A stretch of 12,412 bases of DNA from Planctomycetia bacterium (GTDB lineage: Bacteria > Planctomycetota > UBA1135 > GCA-002686595). The stretch is from the NCBI GenBank assembly GCA_005778045.1, contig SXKQ01000185.1, positions 1-12,412 of the forward strand, read 5' to 3'. The position numbers and the translations under genes were made by a program. The notes beneath the pieces are model-generated. The model was not told where the DNA came from, ran no database searches, and saw only the letters and a list, made by a program, of their open reading frames with translations. Shown in pieces: positions 1-5,616 of this stretch (positions are counted from its first letter, which is position 1; each line of letters opens with the position of its first letter).

Positions 1-426
1 GCCGATGTCGACCACGAGCTTGCGCCGGGAGTCATCGGAATGGGCATGCGTGACTCCGCGATAGATCAAGCGCGCTTCTTCGCGGCCGGAGATCACCTCA
101 ATGCGGTGCCCGAGAGCCTGACGAGCTCGAGCGAGGAAGGCCCGCGAGTCGCGCATGCGCCGCAAGGTACTCGTGCCGACCACGCGCACGGAATCCGAAT
201 GCATGTGGGACAGTCGCTGGCCGAAGCGCTCGAGGCACTCGAGCGCACGCTCGGCAACCTTGCTCTTCAGCCGGTCGCTCTCGTCGAGCCCCTCCGCGAT
301 GGCCGTGCGTTCCCGGAGCCGGTCGATGATTCGCAGCTCCTCGTGGTGCAGCTGCGCCACGACCATGTGGAAGCTATTCGACCCCAGGTCGACTGCGGCA
401 ACGGTATCGATCGAAACGCGCTTCAT
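1..426 (-). CDS. ppx: Ppx/GppA family phosphatase, N-terminal part (cut by window edge)
   Basis: This is the first 142 codons of a Ppx/GppA phosphatase, the ASKHA-fold enzymes that hydrolyse inorganic polyphosphate and/or pppGpp in the cytoplasm. The ATG is at 426-424 and the frame stays open to base 1. Visible family motifs are the phosphate-binding loop AAVDLGSNSFHMVVAQ (residues 10-25), VGTSTLRRMRDSRAF (83-97), EVISGREEARLIYRGV (about 110-125), and LVVDIG at the edge, which begins the second glycine-rich phosphate loop. The gene lies 57 nt downstream of the sulfatase-like gene on the same strand and is probably its operon partner. No clear Shine-Dalgarno precedes the ATG. Family assignment is firm. 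The choice between exopolyphosphatase (Ppx) and guanosine pentaphosphatase (GppA) cannot be made from the N-terminus, so the symbol is tentative. Confidence 0.93.
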   Translation of the reverse strand, partial: MKRVSIDTVAAVDLGSNSFHMVVAQLHHEELRIIDRLRERTAIAEGLDESDRLKSKVAERALECLERFGQRLSHMHSDSVRVVGTSTLRRMRDSRAFLARARQALGHRIEVISGREEARLIYRGVTHAHSDDSRRKLVVDIG

Positions 427-483
427 CCCTGTCGTCTTGTACAGCCCGCGGCAGCGTCGGGGCAACGGCCGAAGGAGACGCTT

Positions 484-2205
484 TCAGGGATTGGACGCAG
501 CCTTCAGGGCTGCGCGCCAGCGGGCTTCGGCTGCGGTGTCGCCGGCTTCGAGGGCGAGCTGCAGCAGCATGCGCAGGGTCTCGAGGTCGCTCGGATCGAG
601 CTCGGCGGCGCGCGTCCAGCGCAGGCGGGCAGCTTCCGTATCGCCGAGCCGCTGCAGCGCGTAGCCAAGACCGCGCAGGGTCGGCGCGCGCTCTTGGCCG
701 CGCTCGAGCGCGCGTTCGAAGCTCTCACACGCCTCGCGGAACTTGCCGAGACGCATCCGGCAGTGGGCCAGAAATTCGAGCGCGAAGGTGTTGTCCGGGT
801 TCTCGCGCGCCACTCGCTCGAGCAGGCGCTCGGCGTCGGAAAAACGGCCACGCTCGAACAGCCGCTGGCCCTGGTCGCAGGCGCGCAGCTCGTCCGCGCG
901 CTGGTGCGGGCTCGGCCGTCCGCTCGGCGCGAGGGGATCCGGTAACTCACCGCTGAAGGCCGGCGCGCTCGCGTAGCCGAGGGCCTCGATATTGCGCAGG
1001 AGTGACGCGTCGCCTTGGACGGACGCACCCCGCTCGAGCGCAGGGCGCGCCAGCGTGCGCGCGATCTGCTCGCGATGCGCAGCGGCCACGTCACTGCGCT
1101 CGGCGAGCAGGCTGCGCGGCTCGCGCGGCGCTCGCTGCGGCTCGTAGAACTCCGAGGTCGACGAATGGATGTACTTGCCCCGCGAGTCGACCCACCCCAC
1201 GAGCGGCGCCATGCCGTAGTGCAAGAGCCCGTAGAAGGACTCGAAGTACACGCCGCGCGCGGCGTTGGGTATTTGGGAGTACAGACTCTGCCCGTCGGCG
1301 TCGGGGAGCGTGCGGATGCCGAGCGCTTCGCAAATCGTCGGGCCGACGTCGACCACGCTAGTCATCGTCGACGCGCGCTCGCCGGCGCGCGAACGATCAC
1401 CGCGTCGCAGGACCAGCGGCACACGCAGCGTCGAGTCGTACACGAAGTAAGCATGCGAGTCTTCGCCGTGCTCTCCGAGCCCCTCGCCGTGGTCGCCGAC
1501 GACCACGATGGTCGTGTGCGCGAGCTGCCCGCTGCGCTTCAGTGCATCGATCAGCACCCCGACGGCGGCATCGGTCGCGGCCACCTCGGCGAGATACGGA
1601 TTGCCATTCGCCTTGGCGAGCCACTCTTCGGCGGCGGTCCAAGGCTGGTGCGGATCGAAGAAGTGCACCCAAGCGAGGAACGAGCGCTCCGCGGGCAGTG
1701 ACTCGATCCAGCCTGCGGCGTCCGCGGCCGTCTCCATCGCGCCGCGCGTAGCGAAGCCAGTGCTCGTCACGACATCGTTCTCGCGCGCCGGCTGCGTGTA
1801 GTGCGGGAAGCCCTGATCGAGCCCGAAGGCGCGGTCGAGCACCTTGGCGGAGACGAACGCGCCGCACGCGATGCCGGCCGCTGAGGCGAGCTCCGCCACG
1901 GTGGTTGCGGCGCTCGGCACGGCACTCAGGCTGTTGTCCCGCACCGTGTGGCGGTTGGGATAGAGGCCGGTCAGCATCGACGTGTGGGCCGGCAGGGTCG
2001 TGGGAGTGACTGTTCGCGCCCAATCGAAGGTCACGCCCTCGGCCGCGAGCGCGTCGATGTGAGGCGTGACGGAAGGGCTCGCCCCATAACAGCCGAGCGT
2101 GTCTGCCCGGGTGGTGTCGAGCGTGACGAGTAACACCGAGCGCGGCTCGGGATCCGAGCACGCACACAGCAGTGTGGCGAAAAGCGCGGAGAGGGCGCGC
2201 TTCAT
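484..2205 (-). CDS. Sulfatase / alkaline-phosphatase-superfamily lipoprotein with C-terminal TPR repeats
   Basis: The product is a 573-residue predicted lipoprotein: a short signal (MKRALSALFATLLCAC) ends in a lipobox-like LCAC, giving Cys16 as the lipidated residue. Residues 23 to about 400 form an alkaline-phosphatase-superfamily hydrolase. LLVTLDTTRADTLG (25-38) supplies the first metal aspartate, TPTTLPAHTSMLTGLYP (67-83) is the nucleophile region, HFFDPH is at 181-186, and VVGDHGEGLGEHGE (from 235) carries the D238/H239 metal pair. About three TPRs follow (roughly 437-550). At the position where sulfatases carry the Cys that becomes formylglycine (C-x-P-x-R), this protein has Thr70-Leu-Pro-Ala-His74, so it may be a phosphodiesterase or phosphotransferase, not a sulfatase. 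An upstream in-frame GTG at 2226 exists. I prefer the ATG at 2205 because it gives a clean signal peptide and overlaps the upstream stop as ATGA, implying translational coupling. Substrate is unknown. Confidence 0.92.
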   Translation of the reverse strand: MKRALSALFATLLCACSDPEPRSVLLVTLDTTRADTLGCYGASPSVTPHIDALAAEGVTFDWARTVTPTTLPAHTSMLTGLYPNRHTVRDNSLSAVPSAATTVAELASAAGIACGAFVSAKVLDRAFGLDQGFPHYTQPARENDVVTSTGFATRGAMETAADAAGWIESLPAERSFLAWVHFFDPHQPWTAAEEWLAKANGNPYLAEVAATDAAVGVLIDALKRSGQLAHTTIVVVGDHGEGLGEHGEDSHAYFVYDSTLRVPLVLRRGDRSRAGERASTMTSVVDVGPTICEALGIRTLPDADGQSLYSQIPNAARGVYFESFYGLLHYGMAPLVGWVDSRGKYIHSSTSEFYEPQRAPREPRSLLAERSDVAAAHREQIARTLARPALERGASVQGDASLLRNIEALGYASAPAFSGELPDPLAPSGRPSPHQRADELRACDQGQRLFERGRFSDAERLLERVARENPDNTFALEFLAHCRMRLGKFREACESFERALERGQERAPTLRGLGYALQRLGDTEAARLRWTRAAELDPSDLETLRMLLQLALEAGDTAAEARWRAALKAASNP

Positions 2206-2900
2206 CTCGAAGGAGCCTCGTTCCACGCGGCTTGCCAGCGGCGGGCCGAAGCGGGGGGGAGCGCTGGGAGTTCGGCGGGTACCACGAACCCGGCGCGTCG
2301 CTCGCTCCAGAGACGCGCGAGGCTCGCTGCAGTCTGGCCCGGGCTCTCACCCGTGAGGACGGCGAACGCAAGGCGCAGCTCGTGCAGGACCTGCTGTTCC
2401 TCTGCGAAGGGGAGCGAGCGGGCGAGTGCGACGAGCGCGTCGACGGACTCAAGGGTACGGATGCGGCCGAGCGCGAGGATGCGCATGCGGAGCGACTCGG
2501 GCTCGAGCGAGACGAGGGCGTCGCTCGCGAGCACGCGCAGCGCGCGCGCGTCGGCGTGCTGCCCGAGGGCACGGAAGAGCTGCACTCGCTCACGGGGGTG
2601 ACGTCGCAGGCTCGATACCGCCGTCACGGCATGTTCGAGGAGTGCGTCGACAGACTCCGGCGCGGGACTGCGTCCGAGGGCTGCGAGAGCTGCGCACCGG
2701 ACCTGTTCGCTCGGATCGCCAAGGGCCGGACGAATCGCCTCCACGAGCGCCCGCTCCGCGGGCGCGGGCACGAGGTCGAGCGCGGCGGCGCGCAGGGCTG
2801 GCCGGGAACGCTGCAGGGCGGCCGTGAGTGCGGGGGCGGTATCTTCGGCTGGCGCGACGTGAGACAGCGCAAAGGCGAGCGACACCGCGGCGAGCAGCAT
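2202..2900 (-). CDS. Exported HEAT-repeat protein
   Basis: This 232-residue protein begins with a hydrophobic signal segment (MLLAAVSLAFALSHVAPAED) and continues as alternating Ala/Leu-rich helices typical of HEAT repeats. Clear units are around residues 25-78 (RPALRAAALDLVP, EQVRCAALAALGRSP), 100-128, and 135-163 (SLRMRILALGRIRTLESV). The C-terminus (about 170-232) resembles the tail of other such proteins, with a short LTGESPG segment before Trp-containing helices. HEAT arrays are protein-binding scaffolds, and no catalytic motif is visible. The frame is open further upstream to 2978, but the ATG at 2900 starts the signal peptide directly and has a -10-like TATGAA six bases before it. The stop overlaps the start of the sulfatase-like lipoprotein gene (ATGA), so the two are probably made together and may act together at the envelope. 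Function is unknown. Confidence 0.82.
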   Translation of the reverse strand: MLLAAVSLAFALSHVAPAEDTAPALTAALQRSRPALRAAALDLVPAPAERALVEAIRPALGDPSEQVRCAALAALGRSPAPESVDALLEHAVTAVSSLRRHPRERVQLFRALGQHADARALRVLASDALVSLEPESLRMRILALGRIRTLESVDALVALARSLPFAEEQQVLHELRLAFAVLTGESPGQTAASLARLWSERRAGFVVPAELPALPPASARRWQAAWNEAPSR

Positions 2901-2976
2901 GGAAGGTTCATAGCACACGCGGACGCGGCGGAAAAATGCGTGGAACGCCGGCTCTCTCGCGCCTTGAATACGTGGC
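2901..2976. promoter_or_regulatory. Divergent promoter region with two start-adjacent -10-like elements
   Basis: This 76-nt gap separates the divergent HEAT-protein and aminopeptidase genes, so both promoters should lie here. On the minus strand GCTATGAA (2914-2907) ends six bases before the ATG at 2900. On the plus strand TTGAAT (2964-2969) ends seven bases before the ATG at 2977, with a poor -35 match TGGAAC (2941-2946) 17 bases upstream. Neither gene has a Shine-Dalgarno sequence. If these hexamers are real -10 elements, both mRNAs would start at or next to the start codon. The -35 matches are weak, so the call rests on position. Confidence 0.4.
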
Positions 2977-4257
2977 ATGGACCCGAGAGCGAGCGCCCGC
3001 AGCCTGTGTGCCTACATCGATGCCTCCCCGTCGCCTTTCCACGCGGTGGAGAACGGCGCGCGAAGGCTTGCGGCGGCGGGTTGGGCCGAGGTGCAGGAGG
3101 CCGCGAGCTTTCCGCGCGGGATCGAGCGGGGATTCGTGCGCCGTGCAGGCAGCCTGCTGGCATGGTCGCGGGAGGGCGCCCCGGCCGTCGAGTGCGGCTT
3201 CCGGGTGCTCGGCGCACACACGGACAGCCCGAACCTGCGCATCAAGGCTCGGCCCAACACTGGAGCCGCGGGCTTCCGGCAGCTCGGCGTCGAGGTCTAC
3301 GGCGGCGCGCTGCTCAACTCGTGGCTCGACCGGGAGCTGGGGCTCTCTGGGCGCGTCATGGTGCGCAATCCGAAGCGGCCGTCGGCCAAGCTGGTCCATT
3401 GCAACAGGCCTCTCGCCCGCGTGCCGCAGCTCGCGATCCATCTCGATCGCGAGGTCAACTCGCGCGGGTTGGTGCTCGATCCGCAGCTGCACCTGTCGCC
3501 CGTCTGGGGCCTCGGCCGTCCCGACGAGCAGGGCTTGCAGCGCTTTCTCGCGCAGGAACTCGGCTGTGGCACGGACGATATCCTGAGCTGGGACCTGATG
3601 CTCCACGACGTGGTGCCAGCATCGTTCCTCGGTACGGCCGAGGAGATGCTCTGCTCGCCGAGGCTCGACAACCTGTGCTCATCGTGGTGCGCGCTCGAGG
3701 CGCTCGTCGCACACGCTCCTTCGAAGGCACCGATCGCGATCGCGTGCCTGTTCGACCATGAGGAAGTGGGCAGCACCTCGCGCTCGGGCGCGCAGGGGCC
3801 GCTGCTCGTGGACGTGATCGAGCGGCTTGTGCTCTCCGACGGCGGTGCGCGCGACGACGTGCACCGAGCGATCGCGCGGAGCTTCTGTGCCTCGATCGAC
3901 ATGGCGCACGCCACGCACCCCAACTACCGCGAGAAGCACGAGCCCGAGCACTGGATCGCGCTCAACGCGGGGCCGGTGATCAAGATCAACACGAACACGC
4001 GCTACGCCACGGATTCCGAAGGGGAGGCCGAGTTCCAGCTCGCTTGCGAGCGCGCGGGCGTTCCGGTGCAGAAGTACTTCCACCGTTCGAACCTCGCCTG
4101 CGGCACCACCATCGGGCCGCTCGCGTCCGCGCGCCTCGGCATGCGTACGGTCGACGTCGGTACGGCGCAGCTTTCGATGCACTCGATCCGCGAGCTCTGC
4201 GGTGCGGAAGATCCTGCGCTCATGGTGCGCGCCCTGACCGCGTTCCTCGCCGGCTAG
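2977..4257 (+). CDS. apeB: M18 family aminopeptidase (aspartyl aminopeptidase-like)
   Basis: The product is a 426-residue cytoplasmic zinc aminopeptidase of peptidase family M18, close to the usual family length. M18 enzymes remove N-terminal residues, often acidic ones, from peptides and assemble into large tetrahedral particles. Motifs follow in the expected order: GAHTDSPNLRIK (79-90, metal ligand H81), GVEVYGGALLNSWLDRELGL (104-123, typical of M18), LDNL with bridging D231, FDHEEVGS (259-266, catalytic E262 and metal E263), SIDMAHATHPNY (307-318, metal D308) and MHSIREL (401-407, metal H402). No signal peptide is present. The ATG at 2977 is the natural start: it begins the conserved N-terminal helix, and a -10-like TTGAAT lies seven bases upstream with no Shine-Dalgarno. 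It is followed after 75 nt by the slyD-like gene. All key residues are present, so I expect an active enzyme. Its precise substrate preference cannot be read from sequence. Confidence 0.96.
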   Translation: MDPRASARSLCAYIDASPSPFHAVENGARRLAAAGWAEVQEAASFPRGIERGFVRRAGSLLAWSREGAPAVECGFRVLGAHTDSPNLRIKARPNTGAAGFRQLGVEVYGGALLNSWLDRELGLSGRVMVRNPKRPSAKLVHCNRPLARVPQLAIHLDREVNSRGLVLDPQLHLSPVWGLGRPDEQGLQRFLAQELGCGTDDILSWDLMLHDVVPASFLGTAEEMLCSPRLDNLCSSWCALEALVAHAPSKAPIAIACLFDHEEVGSTSRSGAQGPLLVDVIERLVLSDGGARDDVHRAIARSFCASIDMAHATHPNYREKHEPEHWIALNAGPVIKINTNTRYATDSEGEAEFQLACERAGVPVQKYFHRSNLACGTTIGPLASARLGMRTVDVGTAQLSMHSIRELCGAEDPALMVRALTAFLAG

Positions 4258-4320
4258 CGCACTCGCGCTGGCCTTCGCTCGCTCTCGCCGTACACTTCGG
4301 AGGCCCAGTTCACGGGCTCT

Positions 4321-4324
4321 GGAG
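4321..4324 (+). promoter_or_regulatory. Ribosome binding site of the slyD-like gene
   Basis: GGAG lies eight bases before the ATG at 4333. It is one of only two convincing Shine-Dalgarno sites in the window and fixes this start. A possible -10 element, TACACT, lies at 4291-4296, which would give a normal leader of about 30 nt. Confidence 0.6.
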
Positions 4325-4332
4325 AATTCGCC

Positions 4333-4827
4333 ATGTCGCAGACCGTCGCAACGGGAAAGATCGTCGGCATCTATTACACGCTGAAAGACGGCGCCGGACA
4401 CGTCCTCGACACCAACCGCAAGGGTGGCAAGCCGCTGGCGTACCTGCACGGCAAGAGCGCGCTGCTACCGGCGGTGGAAGATGGGCTCAACGGCAAGGCG
4501 AAGAATGACTTCGTTCAGCTCACGTTGCCCCCGGAGAAGGGCTACGGCGTGCGCAACGACGACCTCATCCGACAGGTGGAGCGCAAGCTCTTTCCCCCCG
4601 GTCAGGAACTCGCGCCCGGCATGCGCATGAACCGTCGGCTGCAGGACGGTCGCGTGGCGGGGGCGATCATTCTCGCGGTGGGCGACGAGCACGTGACTGT
4701 GGATGAGAACCATCCCCTCGCCGGCATCGAGCTGCACTTCGAGATCACAGTGTGCGGCGTGCGCGACGCCACGGCGGAAGAAGTCGCGCACGGCCACGCG
4801 CACGGCGAGGGCGGTCACAAGCACTAG
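4333..4827 (+). CDS. slyD: FKBP-type peptidyl-prolyl isomerase, SlyD-like
   Basis: This 164-residue protein is a SlyD-type FKBP, a cytoplasmic prolyl cis-trans isomerase and chaperone that in other bacteria also binds nickel. The FKBP core is split as in SlyD. The N-terminal half (about 8-70) includes GKIVGIYYTLKDGAGHVLDT, HGKSALLPAVEDGLNGK and PPEKGYG (66-72). An inserted flap, or IF domain, spans about 73-127. The core resumes with the family signature ENHPLAGIELHFEITV (125-140). The tail from about 153 is a short His-rich segment (HGHAHGEGGHKH), like the metal-binding tail of SlyD but without its cysteines. One departure is PPEKGYGVRND where SlyD usually has an acidic residue and Gly-Tyr-Gly-Glu. 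The gene starts 75 nt after the aminopeptidase stop and has its own Shine-Dalgarno. Family assignment is firm; nickel-related function is inferred from the tail only. Confidence 0.95.
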   Translation: MSQTVATGKIVGIYYTLKDGAGHVLDTNRKGGKPLAYLHGKSALLPAVEDGLNGKAKNDFVQLTLPPEKGYGVRNDDLIRQVERKLFPPGQELAPGMRMNRRLQDGRVAGAIILAVGDEHVTVDENHPLAGIELHFEITVCGVRDATAEEVAHGHAHGEGGHKH

Positions 4828-4860
4828 TGAACGCCGGAAGCCGACGCGGGCACCCGGTCC

Positions 4861-4883
4861 CGCGGGGCTCTCAGGGCCCCGCG
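4861..4883. terminator. GC-rich hairpin at convergent gene ends
   Basis: CGCGGGGC (4861-4868) pairs perfectly with GCCCCGCG (4876-4883) around a seven-base loop. It sits where the plus-strand slyD-like gene and the minus-strand gene at 4871-5509 converge, and the TGA of the latter (4873-4871) lies in the loop. There is no T-tract on either side, so it is not a classical intrinsic terminator, but its placement suggests a bidirectional transcription-ending or 3'-end-stabilising structure. Confidence 0.4.
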
Positions 4884-5509
4884 CGTCGCAGCCAGTCGAG
4901 CTCGTCCGCGCGCTCGTAGAGCGTGTCCTCGTCGAAGCGCTCGAAAGACGCCCAGCGCAGCCCTGTGGCGCCTTCTGCGTCGTCGGCGCTGCGCACGGGT
5001 CGGTTTCCGGGGACCGTGACCACGGCGTGCAGCCTGCCGCCGGCCTCGAGTTCTTGCAGCAGCGCGGCCACGTCGAGTCCTGCGCAGGCGGCCTCCTGGA
5101 ACTGGCCGGAACGAACCCGTCGCTCGAAGCTCCGGGCCAACTCGCGCTCGTAGTCGCGCTGGACCGAGCGCAGCGCGTCGCGGCGTTCGTCAGCGCTGGC
5201 ATGGCCGTACTTCCAGCTGAAGTCGCCGACCGGGTGGCCCGCAGAGCCGCCATCCTCAAGTCCCTGGGGTTCCGGAGGAGGGGGAGTCGTCTCCGGAGTG
5301 AGGCGCGGCGCATCGACAGTCGCCTGAGCTACGGGGCGAGCCTCGGGAGCGCTCGGTGCTTCCGAGGCCGCATCGGATGTGGCCCGCGGGTGCGGACGAG
5401 CTACCACCGCCCGGGCCGGTTCCGTCGGGCCGGAGGACTGCCAACGCACGAGCAACAGCGAGCCGAGAAAGATCGAGCCGAGCCCGAGCAGGAGCGTGGT
5501 GCGCCTCAC
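4871..5509 (-). CDS. Membrane-anchored protein of unknown function
   Basis: I do not recognise this 212-residue protein. It has one N-terminal membrane segment or uncleaved signal anchor (TTLLLGLGSIFLGSLLLV, residues 4-21), then a low-complexity Ala/Pro/Thr/Glu linker (about 25-85) with a run of prolines (PETTPPPPEPQ). A charged helical part follows (about 104-140, SADERRDALRSVQRDYEREL), then a compact mixed C-terminal region ending in DELDWLRRAGP. The layout suggests an anchor, a spacer across the periplasm or wall, and a small folded domain. The frame is open upstream to 5647. I chose the GTG at 5509 because it directly precedes the membrane segment and has a TAACAT hexamer seven bases upstream. 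The gene is divergent from the MBL/lamin-tail gene and convergent with slyD. Third-position GC and the frame's length support coding; the function is unknown. Confidence 0.75.
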   Translation of the reverse strand: MRRTTLLLGLGSIFLGSLLLVRWQSSGPTEPARAVVARPHPRATSDAASEAPSAPEARPVAQATVDAPRLTPETTPPPPEPQGLEDGGSAGHPVGDFSWKYGHASADERRDALRSVQRDYERELARSFERRVRSGQFQEAACAGLDVAALLQELEAGGRLHAVVTVPGNRPVRSADDAEGATGLRWASFERFDEDTLYERADELDWLRRAGP

Positions 5510-5516
5510 GGATACG

Positions 5517-5524
5517 ATGTTAGC
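5517..5524 (-). promoter_or_regulatory. Putative -10 element (GCTAACAT) for the gene starting at 5509
   Basis: Read on the minus strand, GCTAACAT ends seven bases before the GTG start at 5509, and no Shine-Dalgarno is present. The spacing would put transcription initiation at or one base before the start codon (leaderless mRNA). No good -35 match is seen. Confidence 0.4.
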
Positions 5525-5602
5525 CCCAGAACGGGTCGGTGCTGTGGGCTGGAACAAACTTCCGCTCCTGCGGGCGGATGCGTGTACGGGTAATCTGGAA
5601 GC

Positions 5603-5607
5603 GGAGG
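5603..5607 (+). promoter_or_regulatory. Ribosome binding site of the MBL/lamin-tail gene
   Basis: GGAGG lies nine bases before the ATG at 5617. This decides the start: the frame is open back to 5539, but only the ATG at 5617 has a Shine-Dalgarno and leads straight into a signal peptide. Confidence 0.7.
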
Positions 5608-5616
5608 TCGATAGAG

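Noticed and set aside
40..945. Plus-strand ORF of 301 codons
   Set aside because: It is antisense to the Ppx/GppA and sulfatase-TPR genes; both of those show strong motifs and normal codon use.
1397..2593. Minus-strand ORF of 398 codons overlapping the sulfatase and HEAT genes in another frame
   Set aside because: Arg/Ser/Ala-rich translation with no motifs; the sulfatase and HEAT frames explain the same DNA.
2172..3761. Long plus-strand ORF of 529 codons
   Set aside because: It runs antisense to the HEAT gene and then out of frame through the aminopeptidase; the Arg/Gly/Ala-rich translation has no recognisable fold, whereas both overlapped genes have clear family motifs.
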